This document shows, piece by piece, positions 1-9,149 of a DNA stretch of 64,000 bases. Under the pieces are notes generated by a model, which was not told the DNA's origin, made no database searches, and saw only the letters and a list, made by a program, of their open reading frames with translations. A program made the translations under genes and the position numbers. Source of the stretch: Clostridia bacterium (GTDB lineage Bacteria > Bacillota_A > Clostridia > Christensenellales > Aristaeellaceae); NCBI GenBank assembly GCA_017530275.1, contig JAFXMP010000233.1, positions 19,507 through 83,506 on the forward strand, given 5' to 3'. Position 1 is the first letter of the stretch, and each line of letters starts with the position of its first letter.

Positions 1-251
1 ATCACGAAAGGTACGACGGCAAAGGCTATCCCAAAGGACTGGCCGGGGTGGATATCCCCCTGATCGCCAGGATCATCTGTGTAGCGGACTCCTTCGACGC
101 CATGAATTCAAACCGGGTTTACAGGAAAAAGCTTACCAAGGAGTATATCCTCAATGAGATTGAGGTCAATAAGAGCCATCAGTTCGATCCGGCGGTGGCG
201 GATGTGATGTTGAAGCTGCTGCGCAATCACGACGACCTGTTCGATTTCTGA
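1..251 (+). CDS. HD-GYP domain protein, C-terminal end (5' cut by window edge)
   Basis: Only the last part of the gene is present; reading begins inside the window at base 3 with [13 protein letters not shown], which is the GYP part of an HD-GYP domain, followed by the usual DxFDAM segment ([15 protein letters not shown]) and ending at the TGA at 249-251. HD-GYP proteins are mostly c-di-GMP phosphodiesterases acting in the cytosol or at the membrane, often behind sensor domains. The sensor part, if any, lies outside the window, so the signal it responds to cannot be seen. The gene ends 30 bases upstream of the pheST promoter and is probably not cotranscribed with it. The family call is firm; enzymatic activity is family knowledge. 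Confidence 0.85.
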   Translation, partial: HERYDGKGYPKGLAGVDIPLIARIICVADSFDAMNSNRVYRKKLTKEYILNEIEVNKSHQFDPAVADVMLKLLRNHDDLFDF

Positions 252-281
252 CCGGAGGGCCGCGGCGGAAAAAGGAAATGC

Positions 282-310
282 TTGACCATTTATTTCTTCC
301 GTGGTATAAT
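282..310 (+). promoter_or_regulatory. Sigma-A promoter of pheST
   Basis: TTGACC at 282-287 and TATAAT at 305-310 are separated by 17 bases, a near-perfect housekeeping promoter. Transcription would start near 317 and read through the T-box leader into pheS. Confidence 0.85.
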
Positions 311-316
311 GCCGCC

Positions 317-572
317 ATCGGCCATGAAGGAGAACAACGCCTCCAGTGCCGCGTTTCACGAGAGAAGGGCTGGCCATGGGCTGGAAGCCGCCCGAAGTGC
401 GGGGAGGAAATTCGCTCCGGAGCCGCGGGACTGAATGCTCAGTAGGCCCCGCCGTATGCCCGCGTTAAGGGACACGAGAACGGCAAACGGTTCATGGAAC
501 CCTGCCGCTGAAATTGGGTGGTACAGCGTGCGCCTATCACGCCCCATGGCTTTCGCCATGGGCGTTTTTTCA
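317..572 (+). promoter_or_regulatory. T-box leader (Phe) with intrinsic terminator
   Basis: The roughly 270 bases between the promoter and pheS carry a T-box signature: ATTGGGTGGTACAGCGTG at 513-530 resembles the conserved T-box bulge sequence and is directly followed by a GC-rich hairpin (GCCCCATGGC / GCCATGGGC, about 541-563) and a run of six T (565-570), a rho-independent terminator. The upstream part (about 325-430) can fold as stem I, and a TTC triplet at 411-413, on its 3' side, is a plausible Phe specifier codon, though I placed it by eye. Uncharged tRNA-Phe binding would favour antitermination and raise pheST expression. T-box identity is well supported; exact stem boundaries are not. 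Confidence 0.85.
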
Positions 573-592
573 TGATTAGGAGGAAGATGTAC

Positions 593-1621
593 ATGGATAT
601 TCGGGAAAACCTTGCGCAGATCGGCGAGGAACTGCGGAAAGAACTGGAAAGCGCCGAAGCGCTGCCAGCCCTGGAAGCCCTGCGGGTGAAGGTGCTGGGC
701 AAAAAGGGCAGCCTGACGGCGCTGCTGCGCGGCATGGGGCAGTTGAGCCCCGAAGAGAGGCCCAAGATGGGTCAGGTCATCAACGAAGCGCGGGAAAAGC
801 TCACCGCCCTGCTGGATGAAAAACAGGCGGAACTGGCACGGAAGGAAAAGGAAGCCCGCCTTGCCAAGGAAGCCATCGACGTGACCGAGCCCCGGCCCGT
901 GCCCGCAGTCGGGTCCGAGCATCCCATGAATTTGGTGCTCAACGAGGTGCTGGATTGCTTCACCTCCATGGGGTTTTCCGTGGTGGAAGGCCCCGAAGTG
1001 GAATTGGACCTGTACAATTTTGAATTGCTGAATGTGCCCAAGAACCATCCCGCCCGGGATGCACAGGACACCTTCTATATCGACGATAACGTGGTGCTGC
1101 GTTCCCAGACCAGCCCCGTGCAGGCCCGCACCATGCTGAAACAAAAGCCCCCCATCCGCATCGTATGCCCCGGCCGGGTGTTCCGCGCCGACGAAGTGGA
1201 CGCCACCCACAGCCCCGTGTTCCATCAGATCGAAGGTCTGGTGGTAGACAAGGACGTGACCATGGCCGATTTGAAGGGCACGCTGGACGCTTTTGCCAAG
1301 CGGCTCTACGGCCAGGACATCGAAGTGCGCTTCCGCCCCTCCTTCTTCCCCTTCACCGAGCCCAGCGCCGAAGTGGATTTGACCTGCTTCAACTGCCACG
1401 GCAAGGGCTGCCGCGTCTGCAAGGGCACCGGCTGGATCGAAGTGCTGGGCTGCGGCATGGTGAACCCGAAAGTTCTTGAAATGTGCGGTATCGACAGCAA
1501 GGTCTATTCCGGCTTTGCCTTCGGCATCGGCGTTGAACGCATCACCATGCTGCGCTACGGTATCAAGGACATGCGCCTGCTGTACGAGGGCGACCTTCGC
1601 TTCCTCAGGCAGTTCAGGTAA
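593..1621 (+). CDS. pheS: Phenylalanyl-tRNA synthetase alpha subunit
   Basis: The 342-residue protein is the catalytic alpha subunit of the alpha2-beta2 phenylalanine tRNA ligase. It has an N-terminal coiled-coil arm (about 1-85) for tRNA binding and a class II aminoacylation core with motif 2 (FRADEVDATHSPVFHQIEG) and motif 3 near the end (FGIGVERITMLRYGI). A CxxC..CxxC-type zinc-like cluster (FNCHGKGCRVCKG) precedes motif 3, as in many bacterial PheS. The start at 593 is chosen because AGGAGG (578-583) sits nine bases upstream; an in-frame ATG at 587 is too close, and a frame extension back to 518 would overlap the leader terminator. Length matches the family. It is cotranscribed with pheT and controlled by the T-box. 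Confidence 0.95.
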   Translation: MDIRENLAQIGEELRKELESAEALPALEALRVKVLGKKGSLTALLRGMGQLSPEERPKMGQVINEAREKLTALLDEKQAELARKEKEARLAKEAIDVTEPRPVPAVGSEHPMNLVLNEVLDCFTSMGFSVVEGPEVELDLYNFELLNVPKNHPARDAQDTFYIDDNVVLRSQTSPVQARTMLKQKPPIRIVCPGRVFRADEVDATHSPVFHQIEGLVVDKDVTMADLKGTLDAFAKRLYGQDIEVRFRPSFFPFTEPSAEVDLTCFNCHGKGCRVCKGTGWIEVLGCGMVNPKVLEMCGIDSKVYSGFAFGIGVERITMLRYGIKDMRLLYEGDLRFLRQFR

Positions 1622-1637
1622 GGAACGGCAGGAACGG

Positions 1638-1672
1638 CGGGAGGAGGCTTTTGAGTCAAAAGCCCCCTCCCG
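1638..1672. repeat. Intergenic hairpin between pheS and pheT
   Basis: An almost perfect inverted repeat (GGGAGGAGGCTTTTGA / TCAAAAGCCCCCTCCC) sits in the 88-base pheS-pheT gap. No T run follows it, so it is unlikely to be a terminator; it may tune mRNA stability or be a dispersed repeat. Hairpins of the same build (G-rich outer stem, CTTTTG/CAAAAG core) occur at 34114-34151 and 44056-44097. Confidence 0.6.
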
Positions 1673-1709
1673 CACCCACCCGAAAACCATATTGGGAGGA
1701 TCATATTTT

Positions 1710-4100
1710 ATGAAAGTATCGATGAAGTGGTTAAAGCAATACGCTGATATTCCTGTGACGCCCGCGGAATATGAAAGCCGCATGGTCATGACCGGCACGG
1801 GCGTGGAGGGCACAGAGCCCATCGCTCCCGAATTGGAGGGCGTGGTGGTCGGCAAGGTACTCACCTGCAGGGATCACGAAAACAGCGACCATCTGCATGT
1901 GTGCACCGTGGACGTGGGCGAAGGGGAGCCTTTACAGATCGTGTGCGGCGCGCCCAACGTGAAGGAAGGCATTCTGGTGCCCGTGGCCAAGATCGGGGCC
2001 AAGCTGCCCGGCGGCATCGTCATTAAGAAGGGCAAGCTCCGGGGCGTGGAATCTCAGGGCATGCTGTGCTCCGGCCCCGAAATCGGCGTGCCGGTAGAGC
2101 TGTACCCCTCCGTGGGCACGGCGGGCCTGCTGATCTTTAACGAGGATTATCCCTTAGGTGCGGACGTGAAGCCCATTTTCGGCCTGGACGATACGGTGAT
2201 CGATTTTGAGATTTTAGCCAACCGCCCGGACTGCCTCTCCGTCTGGGGCGTGGCCCGCGAAACCGCCACCGCCATGAGCACCGAACTGAAGCTGCCCAAG
2301 ATCGAAGTCAAGGAAGTGGGCGGAGATATCCACGATTTCGCCAAGGTGGATGTGTTGGAAAACGAACTCTGCCCCCGGTATGCCGCTAAAGTGGTGAAAA
2401 ACGTGCGTATCGGCGAAAGTCCCGCGTGGCTTCGGCAGTACCTTCATGCGGCGGGTATGCGCTCCATCAACAACATGGTGGACATCACCAACTTCGTTAT
2501 GCTGGAAACCGGCCATCCCATGCACGCCTTTGACTTGGACAAGGTGCGGGGCCGCCATATCATCGTGCGTAAAGCGGCCCAGGGCGAAAAGCTGACCACC
2601 CTGGACGGCAAGGAATACGCCCTGAACGGCACCGAGCTCATGATCTGTGACGAACAGGGCCCCACCGGCCTCGCGGGCATCATGGGCGGCGAGGAAAGCG
2701 AAATCACGGAAAACACCAGGGAAGTGCTCTTTGAGTGCGCCTCCTTCGACCGGGCTTCCATCCGCGTCACCGCCCGTTCCCTGGGCATCCGCACGGAATC
2801 CTCCGGCCGTTTCGAGCGCGGCGTGTCTCCCGCCACCGTCATGGACGCTCTGAACCGGGCCTGCCAGATGGTGAACGAATTGGACGCGGGCGACGTGATC
2901 TCCGGTGTGATCGATATTTATCCCAATCCCGTGAAGCCCGTCACCCTCACTTGTTCCTGCGCCCGGATGGCCCGGCGCGCGGGCGTCGATATCGCGCCGG
3001 AGGAAATGGAAAGCATCCTCAAAAAGCTTTTGTTCACCGTATCCCGCAATGGGGATGAAATGGTGGTCACCGCCCCCGCCTTCCGTCAGGATATGGAGCA
3101 GGAAGCCGATATCTGCGAAGAAGTGCTGCGCTACGCGGGCTACGACCGCATCCCCATCACCCATCTGCGGGGCGAAACGCCCATGGGCGGCCTGAACGAA
3201 ACGGGGCGGCGGGAAGCCGAAATCCGCCGACAGCTCACTGGCATGGGCTTCTATGAATCCATGACCTTCTCCTTCATTTCTCCCAAGACCATCGCCATGC
3301 TGGGTCTCCCCGAAAGCGACCCTCGGAATCAGCCTTTAATGATCCGCAATCCCTTAGGCGAGGATACCTCCTGTATGCGTACAACTCTTTTGCCGGGGCT
3401 GCTCAAAACCTTGGCCACCAACATCAAGAACGGCAACGAATCGGGCCGCATTTACGAACTGGGCACCATATACGACGCCCTGAACAAGACCGCTGAGGGC
3501 CTGCCCACCGAAACCCACGAACTGGTGCTGGGCATGTACGGGGACGCGGATTTCTACGCCATGCGCGGCGTGGCGGAAGCGCTGTGCAAACAGGCGGGCG
3601 TCGAATACACCGTTTCCGGCTGCGACGCGCCCTACCTGCATCCCGGACGCCGTGCCGCGCTCATTGCCGACGGAAAAACCCTGGCGCTGGTGGGCGAAAT
3701 GCACCCCGATGCGGCGGAGAAATTTGACCTGACGGGCCGGGTGTACTTGGCCTGGATCGATCTGCCCCTGTTCTTCTCCCTTTCCGCGCCCATGGGCGAA
3801 GTGAAGCCCATCGCCCGGTTCCCGGCGGTGACGCGCGACCTGGCCCTGGTCATGAAGGACAGCCAGCAGGTGGGCCCCCTCATGGCCGCCCTGCGCACCG
3901 GCTGCGGCGCTATGCTGGAGGATATCCGCATGTTCGACGTGTTCCGGGGCATCCAGATCGGCGCGGGCAACAAGTCCGTGGCCTTCTCCCTCACCTTCCG
4001 GGCGGCGGACCATACGCTGACCGATGAAGAAATCACCCGCCTGACAGAAAAGGCTCTGAAGATCAGCAAAGAGCAGTTTGGCGCGGTGCTGCGGGCGTAA
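1710..4100 (+). CDS. pheT: Phenylalanyl-tRNA synthetase beta subunit
   Basis: The 796-residue beta subunit of phenylalanyl-tRNA synthetase. From N to C terminus: an OB-fold tRNA-binding domain (about 40-150; NSDHLHVCTVDVG, IVCGAPNV), the B3/B4 editing domain (about 210-400) that hydrolyses mischarged tyrosyl-tRNA, the B5 domain (about 400-475), a catalytically inactive class II core, and a C-terminal FDX-ACB anticodon-binding domain (about 700-796, starting near RFPAVTRDLALV). The start at 1710 follows GGGAGGA at 1694-1700 and gives the family's usual length; the open frame extends further back, inside pheS, but without support. It forms an operon with pheS and is closed by a terminator at 4118-4148. 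Confidence 0.95.
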   Translation: MKVSMKWLKQYADIPVTPAEYESRMVMTGTGVEGTEPIAPELEGVVVGKVLTCRDHENSDHLHVCTVDVGEGEPLQIVCGAPNVKEGILVPVAKIGAKLPGGIVIKKGKLRGVESQGMLCSGPEIGVPVELYPSVGTAGLLIFNEDYPLGADVKPIFGLDDTVIDFEILANRPDCLSVWGVARETATAMSTELKLPKIEVKEVGGDIHDFAKVDVLENELCPRYAAKVVKNVRIGESPAWLRQYLHAAGMRSINNMVDITNFVMLETGHPMHAFDLDKVRGRHIIVRKAAQGEKLTTLDGKEYALNGTELMICDEQGPTGLAGIMGGEESEITENTREVLFECASFDRASIRVTARSLGIRTESSGRFERGVSPATVMDALNRACQMVNELDAGDVISGVIDIYPNPVKPVTLTCSCARMARRAGVDIAPEEMESILKKLLFTVSRNGDEMVVTAPAFRQDMEQEADICEEVLRYAGYDRIPITHLRGETPMGGLNETGRREAEIRRQLTGMGFYESMTFSFISPKTIAMLGLPESDPRNQPLMIRNPLGEDTSCMRTTLLPGLLKTLATNIKNGNESGRIYELGTIYDALNKTAEGLPTETHELVLGMYGDADFYAMRGVAEALCKQAGVEYTVSGCDAPYLHPGRRAALIADGKTLALVGEMHPDAAEKFDLTGRVYLAWIDLPLFFSLSAPMGEVKPIARFPAVTRDLALVMKDSQQVGPLMAALRTGCGAMLEDIRMFDVFRGIQIGAGNKSVAFSLTFRAADHTLTDEEITRLTEKALKISKEQFGAVLRA

Positions 4101-4117
4101 CAATATAGAATCATCAC

Positions 4118-4148
4118 AACAGGGGCTGCCTCGGCAGCCCTTGTTTTT
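4118..4148 (+). terminator. Rho-independent terminator of pheST
   Basis: The stem AGGGGCTGCC / GGCAGCCCTT (4121-4142) with flanking AACA/TTGTT pairing is followed by TTTTT, just 17 bases after the pheT stop and upstream of pcp. Confidence 0.85.
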
Positions 4149-4162
4149 AGCAGGAGATAACG

Positions 4163-4768
4163 ATGAAGATACTGCTGACCGCTTTTGAACCCTTTGGAGG
4201 AGAAAAGATAAACGCCGCCCAGGAAGCGGCGGCGCTGATAAAGGAAGAAATCGCAGGGGCGAAAATTGTGAAAATGACTGTGCCGGTGGTGTTCGGGAAA
4301 TCTATTGAAGCCGTGGTATCAGCCATGCGGGACGAACGGCCCGACGCGGTGCTGTGTTTGGGTCAGGCCGGGGGCAGGATGGGGCTTACGCCGGAGCGGG
4401 TGGCGATCAACCTGGACGATGCCCGCATCCCCGACAATGAAGGGAACCAGCCTGTGGATCAGACGATTTATCCTGACGGAGCGCCTGCGTATTTCAGCAC
4501 CCTGCCGGTAAAAGCCATGGTTCGCGCTATCCAGGAGGCAGGAGTGCCTGCCAGCCTGTCCAATACGGCGGGCACCTTCGTATGCAATCATTTGATGTAC
4601 GGAATCCTGTACCATATGGCGCGGTACTGGCCCGAAATGCGCGGCGGCTTTATGCATCTTCCCTTTCTTCCCGAACAGGTACAGGACCGTCCCGGAATGC
4701 CGAATTTTTCCAGGGAAGCAATGGCGGCGGGGATTGAAGCGGCGATCAAAGCGATGATTGAAGAGTGA
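4163..4768 (+). CDS. pcp: Pyroglutamyl-peptidase I (peptidase C15)
   Basis: A 201-residue cytosolic cysteine peptidase that removes N-terminal pyroglutamate from peptides. It opens with the family signature ILLTAFEPFGG. The catalytic Cys lies in NTAGTFVCNHLMYG, the catalytic His in GFMHLPFLPEQ, and the acidic residue in the GLTPERVAINLDDARIPDN stretch, so the enzyme looks intact and has family length. A ribosome site AGGAGA (4152-4157) precedes the ATG. It follows the pheST terminator, so it needs some readthrough or its own promoter, which I do not see. It converges with metH, with three bases between the stops. Confidence 0.93.
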   Translation: MKILLTAFEPFGGEKINAAQEAAALIKEEIAGAKIVKMTVPVVFGKSIEAVVSAMRDERPDAVLCLGQAGGRMGLTPERVAINLDDARIPDNEGNQPVDQTIYPDGAPAYFSTLPVKAMVRAIQEAGVPASLSNTAGTFVCNHLMYGILYHMARYWPEMRGGFMHLPFLPEQVQDRPGMPNFSREAMAAGIEAAIKAMIEE

Positions 4769-4771
4769 AGC

Positions 4772-7129
4772 TTATTCGCCAAATGCTTTGCGCACCAGGG
4801 CGGCGGCGGCGCGGGCATCCTTGGCGTAGCCGTCGGCTCCGATGGCCTGTGCATATTCCGGGGTGACCACCGCGCCGCCCACCATGACGAAGGGCGGATC
4901 GGGCAAGCGTTTTAGCAACCGTACGGTTTCCGCCATGGCGGGCAGGGTGGTGGTCATGAGGGCGGAGAGGCCTACCATATGGATATCCTGGCTTACTGCC
5001 GTTTCAACGATGGTTTCCGGCGCAACGTCCCGGCCTAAGTCGAAGACCGCGTAGCCGTAGTTTTGCAGCACGGTTTTTACGATGTTTTTACCGATGTCGT
5101 GGATATCGCCCTGTACGGTGGCTAAGATCAGCTTTCCCTTAATGACTTGTTCCGCCCCTTGGCCGGACAGGCTTTCTTTGATTTCCTCAAATACCGCCTG
5201 AGCCGCCTGGGCGGCGGACAGGAGCTGGGGCAGGAACACCACGCCCTTTTCATAGTCCAGCCCTACCCGATCCAGGGCGGGGATCAGCCGCTGTTCCACA
5301 ATGGCCAGCGGTGCTTCTGTTTTCAGGGCTTCCTTTGCCAATCGGCCCGCGTCGGCCTTGAGGCCCCGCAGAATGGCTTCCTCCAAAGTCATGGAGGCGG
5401 GGGAGGGGGCGGCGGCCTTGACTTCCGGCTGGGCTTGGGCAAAGCGGGCAACGTAGGCGGCGCATTGCCGGTCCTCGCCATTCAGCACCCGGAAGGCGGC
5501 TACGGCGTCCATCATCTCCCGCTGATTGGGGTTGATAATGGGCAGGGTCAGCCCGGCATGGAGGGCGCGGATGAGGAACGTTTGGGTGACCAGGGGGCGG
5601 TTGGGCAGGCCGAAGGAAATATTGCTGACCCCCAGCACGGTCTGCAGGCCCAGCTCCGTGCGCACCCGATGCACGGCTTTCAGGGTTTCTTCCGCCTGTT
5701 CCTGCTGAGCGGACACGGTGAGGGTGAGGCAGTCGATCCACACGTCCTGCCGGGGAATGCCGAAGGACACGGCCCGGTTCAAAATCTTTTCCGCGATGGC
5801 GAAGCGCTTTTCAGCAGAATCGGGCAGGCCTGATGCGTCCAGCGTCAGGCCCACCACCGCCGCGCCGTACTTTTTCACGATGGGCAGGATGGCGTTCAGG
5901 GATTCGTCCTTGCCGCTGACCGAATTGACGGCCGCCTTGCCGTTGTACACCCGCAGGGCGGCTTCCAGGGCGGCAGGGTCCACCGAATCCAGCTGCAGGG
6001 GCAGGTCCACCGCCGCCTGAATGGCTTTCACCGTCCGGGGCAGCATGGTTTTTTCGTCCACTCCCGGGAAGCCTACGTTCACGTCCAAAATATCCGCTCC
6101 GGCGTCCATTTCCTGAACGGCCACGGACACGATATAGTCCAGATCGTTTTCCAGCAAAGCCTGCTGGAAGCGTTTTTTGCCCGTGGGGTTTACCCGCTCG
6201 CCGATCACCCGCACCCGGTCCAGGGTAACGGCCTCCGTGGAGGTGCAGATCAGGGGCGGCGGGGAAACGGCGATGACCGGGGGCTTATCCGGCAGCGCTT
6301 GCTTCAAAGCCGTAATGTACCGTTCGTCCGTGCCGCAGCAGCCGCCCACCAGGGTCGCCCCGGCCTGGATCAAATCAGACATAGCGGCGGCAAATTCCTC
6401 CGGCGGCAGGTCGTAATGCCCATCCTCCGGGTCAGGCAGGCCCGCGTTGGGCTTGGCGATGAGGGGCAGGGTGGTATGGCGGCGCAGTTCTTGAATGAGG
6501 GACAGCAGTTCTTTGGGGCCCAGGGAGCAGTTGACGCCGATAGCGTCCGCCCCCAGTCCTTCCAGGGTATGGGCCATGGAAGCCGCCGTACAGCCCGTGA
6601 AGGTGCGGCCCGAGGCTTCAAAGCTCATGGTGACGAGCACGGGAAGGGAAGTTTTTTCTTTTGCGGCCAGCAAAGCGGCTTTGGTTTCGTAAAGGTCGGT
6701 CATGGTTTCGATCGCCACCAGATCGGCCCCAGCCTCCGCCCCTGCCGTCATCATTTCCGCAAAAATGTCATAAGCTGCTTCAAAGGTCAGGGTGCCCATG
6801 GGCTCAAGCAGTTCGCCGATGGGGCCAACGTCCAGGCCTACCAGGGCGTCCGTGCCCAGGGCTGCTTCTTTCGCAAGATTTACGGCGGCGGCGATGACTT
6901 CAGAACAGCATCGATCCGTGCGGGAGAGCTTATGGCGGTTGGCCCCGAAGGTGTTGGCGTAAATGATTTGACTGCCTGCCTGCAAATATGCCCGGTGAAT
7001 GGATTTGATCCAGTCGGGCCGGGTAAAGTTCAGCAATTCCGGAACAGTCCCCGGCTCCATCCCTTTTTTTTGAAGCATGGTGCCCATGGCCCCGTCCAAT
7101 AAAATGATACGGTCAGGTTGAAGCTCCAC
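4772..7129 (-). CDS. metH: Cobalamin-dependent methionine synthase, short form
   Basis: A 785-residue cytosolic enzyme that moves a methyl group from methyltetrahydrofolate through cobalamin to homocysteine. Domains: homocysteine methyltransferase barrel (about 1-290; DGAMGTMLQ start, zinc ligands in GVNCSLGP and GGCCGTDERY), pterin-binding barrel (about 305-560, RVRVIGERVNPTGKKRF), B12 cap (about 580-660) and B12-binding Rossmann domain with DIHDIGKNIV, in which His is the lower cobalt ligand. The C-terminal AdoMet reactivation domain of the long E. coli enzyme is absent. It is instead encoded by the upstream gene, whose end overlaps this start by 17 bases, a split common in Clostridia. The two are almost certainly translated together. 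Confidence 0.93.
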   Translation of the reverse strand: MELQPDRIILLDGAMGTMLQKKGMEPGTVPELLNFTRPDWIKSIHRAYLQAGSQIIYANTFGANRHKLSRTDRCCSEVIAAAVNLAKEAALGTDALVGLDVGPIGELLEPMGTLTFEAAYDIFAEMMTAGAEAGADLVAIETMTDLYETKAALLAAKEKTSLPVLVTMSFEASGRTFTGCTAASMAHTLEGLGADAIGVNCSLGPKELLSLIQELRRHTTLPLIAKPNAGLPDPEDGHYDLPPEEFAAAMSDLIQAGATLVGGCCGTDERYITALKQALPDKPPVIAVSPPPLICTSTEAVTLDRVRVIGERVNPTGKKRFQQALLENDLDYIVSVAVQEMDAGADILDVNVGFPGVDEKTMLPRTVKAIQAAVDLPLQLDSVDPAALEAALRVYNGKAAVNSVSGKDESLNAILPIVKKYGAAVVGLTLDASGLPDSAEKRFAIAEKILNRAVSFGIPRQDVWIDCLTLTVSAQQEQAEETLKAVHRVRTELGLQTVLGVSNISFGLPNRPLVTQTFLIRALHAGLTLPIINPNQREMMDAVAAFRVLNGEDRQCAAYVARFAQAQPEVKAAAPSPASMTLEEAILRGLKADAGRLAKEALKTEAPLAIVEQRLIPALDRVGLDYEKGVVFLPQLLSAAQAAQAVFEEIKESLSGQGAEQVIKGKLILATVQGDIHDIGKNIVKTVLQNYGYAVFDLGRDVAPETIVETAVSQDIHMVGLSALMTTTLPAMAETVRLLKRLPDPPFVMVGGAVVTPEYAQAIGADGYAKDARAAAALVRKAFGE

Positions 7130-7775
7130 AGGTCATTCCCCTTTCCCGAAAAGTGCAGTTTTGTTTGAAAGCGCAGAAGGCGCAGCCCCGGATGCGCGCC
7201 GGCTGAGGCTGGTCCGAAAGGCCGATCACAGCCGTCACTGATTTCATAGGATTCAATAGATAAGAAGGCCCGGCGCATACCCCCAGCCGTTTTTCCCCGT
7301 TCAGGGCGCGAAGAAATTCGGATTGAAGGGAGAGCGGCAGATCATCATAACCAGGACTGAAACGGTCGGTGAGATACAGGCCCGGATGGCGGGCGGCGAT
7401 TTCCTTTTCCGCCGCGTCGCAGACCTGCTCTACGTAGCTGCTTCCGCAGGCGTCGATATAAAGCGCCTGTGTCATGTCCCGGGCTTGGGCGGTGCGCAGC
7501 AGGCGGTCGAATCCTGTGCCGAGCGTACACAGCAGCAGGACGGCTTTTTCACAATCCGCCAGTATGGTTTTTGCTAAGCTTCCCGGCATAATCAATCCTG
7601 CGTCCGGCAGGGAAACGCCCGTTTCGGAATGGACGATGGCAAAAACCCGGTATATGTAACGGGGCGAAGCGTGCCTTTCCGTCTGTTCCGCCGCCTGATG
7701 TATAGCCCGCAGGGCGGCTTCGTCCGGCTCCCGCACGCCCGCATAGCGGAGGGCTTCTTTCACGTCGATGTCCAT
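7113..7775 (-). CDS. Methionine synthase reactivation-domain protein
   Basis: A 220-residue stand-alone version of the MetH activation domain (vitamin B12-dependent methionine synthase activation). The middle part has the family pattern (LLCTLGTGFDRLLR, DACGSSYVEQVCD, RFSPGYDDLPL) used to bind AdoMet and to remethylate oxidised cobalamin on MetH. The end is rich in cysteine (GCAFCAFKQNCTFRERGMTC), a possible metal or Fe-S site that is often seen in these split clostridial proteins and is absent from the E. coli domain. It is first in a two-gene operon with metH. The start follows GAAAGGA in a short leader behind a promoter at 7806-7834. The role is clear from sequence and context. Confidence 0.9.
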   Translation of the reverse strand: MDIDVKEALRYAGVREPDEAALRAIHQAAEQTERHASPRYIYRVFAIVHSETGVSLPDAGLIMPGSLAKTILADCEKAVLLLCTLGTGFDRLLRTAQARDMTQALYIDACGSSYVEQVCDAAEKEIAARHPGLYLTDRFSPGYDDLPLSLQSEFLRALNGEKRLGVCAGPSYLLNPMKSVTAVIGLSDQPQPARIRGCAFCAFKQNCTFRERGMTCGAST

Positions 7776-7805
7776 GGCGGTGTCCTTTCAAGCATTTCCT
7801 GTTTC

Positions 7806-7834
7806 ATTATAGCCGAATCCCCGCCGCCGCGCAA
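7806..7834 (-). promoter_or_regulatory. Promoter of the activation-domain/metH operon
   Basis: Read on the minus strand, TTGCGC (7834-7829) and TATAAT (7811-7806) are 17 bases apart. The start would be near 7799, giving a leader of about 24 bases with no room for a riboswitch. Confidence 0.7.
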
Positions 7835-7841
7835 GGAAATA

Positions 7842-7872
7842 CAAAAAAAGACCGGTCGGAACCGGTCTTGGG
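7842..7872 (-). terminator. Terminator of the AGE-family epimerase gene
   Basis: On the minus strand the stem AAGACCGGTT / GACCGGTCTT is followed by seven T, 14 bases after the stop of the epimerase gene. Confidence 0.85.
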
Positions 7873-7885
7873 AAGCTGAAAAACA

Positions 7886-9091
7886 TTATTCCGCCAGCAG
7901 CTCGCTGATCATTTGATCGGCCATGGCCAGGGAACGGGGCAGATGGAAGGGGCCCTTGAAGGTGCTGCCCTTGGTGGAGGGCATGGTGGGCTTGCCGTCC
8001 CGGCGGAGATACCCGTACCATTCGCCATACTGCGGATCGGAGAAGACCTCCCGGCAGTAATCCAGGGTTTTGCAGAACCAATCGTAATAGGCTTCGTTTT
8101 TGGTATCCCGGTAGGCCATGAGGGAAGCGATCAGGATCTCGTTATGGGGCCACCACAGTTTCATGTCGTGTTCATAGGCTTCGGGAGGCAGGCCCTTGGC
8201 GTCAATGAAGTACAGCAGGCCGTTGTATTCCCGGTCCCAGCCCGCGTTGATGGCGAGATTGAATACGTTTTCCGCTTTCTGGTGAAGCGCCCCGTCGCCC
8301 TTGTGGTTGGCGTATTCCATCAGGAACCAGCTGCATTCGATATCGTGGCCGGGGTTCACGATGCGGCCTTCGGTCACGTCTCCCCGAAATTCGCCGTTCG
8401 GGCCCACGTTTTCCAGGGTGCAGCCCAATTCCGGCTTATGGTGATAGGCGAAAATATCGTGTACGCAGATTTCAGCCCGCTCGTCGTACTGGGCAGTGTT
8501 TTCCGGGTCGCACCGGCGCAGTACGGAGCATATGTTCAGGTAAATCATGGCAAGGCCCAAGCTGCGGCCCGTGCGGGTTTCGGGAATGGTTTTGGGTCCC
8601 ATGCCCACGGGATCGTCGATGAGGCCCCGGAACAGGCCCCAATACAGCTCATACGCCTGCTTTGCCCGGTCGAGATACACTTTTTCTTTGGTCAGGGCGT
8701 AATACTCCGCGTTGGCGATGGCGTAGAAGCTCTCAGAGAAGCAATAGCGGCGCTGGCGCAGGGGCTTTCCGTCGGCGGTCACGGTGAAATACATCCTGTT
8801 GCCCTTTTCCCTATTGATGCAGTGGGCTTCCAGGAAATCCAGGCAGGATTTGGCAAAATCCATCCATTCCTGCTTTTTGCCGTACACCCGGCACAGATAG
8901 CTGTAGGTCCAGGCGCAGCGGCCTTGCATCCACACGCTTTTGTCGGTAGAATAGATTTTGCCCTCACGGTCTAAGCAGGTATAAACGCCGCCGTTTTCCC
9001 GATCCCAGCCGTTTTTGATCCAAAAATCGGCGCTTCGCTCCAGTTCTTCCTTGATCCAGCTCTGTTGTGCTTTCAGCAATGCCTTATCCAT
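7886..9091 (-). CDS. N-acylglucosamine 2-epimerase (AGE) family protein
   Basis: A 401-residue cytosolic (alpha/alpha)6-barrel protein of the AGE/renin-binding-protein family, which interconverts sugars at C2 (N-acetylglucosamine/N-acetylmannosamine, or mannose/glucose and cellobiose in related members). Family features include WDRENGGVYTCLDREG near the N terminus, MQGRCAWTYSYLCRVY, GHDIECSWFLMEYA and KLWWPHNEILIA, carrying the conserved histidines of the active site. No signal peptide is present. The start follows AAAGGGA and is set apart from its neighbours by a terminator, so it is a single-gene unit. Substrate cannot be told from sequence; no sialic acid genes lie nearby. Confidence 0.85.
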   Translation of the reverse strand: MDKALLKAQQSWIKEELERSADFWIKNGWDRENGGVYTCLDREGKIYSTDKSVWMQGRCAWTYSYLCRVYGKKQEWMDFAKSCLDFLEAHCINREKGNRMYFTVTADGKPLRQRRYCFSESFYAIANAEYYALTKEKVYLDRAKQAYELYWGLFRGLIDDPVGMGPKTIPETRTGRSLGLAMIYLNICSVLRRCDPENTAQYDERAEICVHDIFAYHHKPELGCTLENVGPNGEFRGDVTEGRIVNPGHDIECSWFLMEYANHKGDGALHQKAENVFNLAINAGWDREYNGLLYFIDAKGLPPEAYEHDMKLWWPHNEILIASLMAYRDTKNEAYYDWFCKTLDYCREVFSDPQYGEWYGYLRRDGKPTMPSTKGSTFKGPFHLPRSLAMADQMISELLAE

Positions 9092-9149
9092 GATCGTATC
9101 CCTTTCTTTCGTGTAATCTTACCAGTCGTTTTTAGAACACTTTAATGCA

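Noticed and set aside
7776..7805. Cobalamin or SAM riboswitch upstream of the methionine synthase operon
   Set aside because: The promoter is so close to the start codon that only about 24 bases of leader remain.
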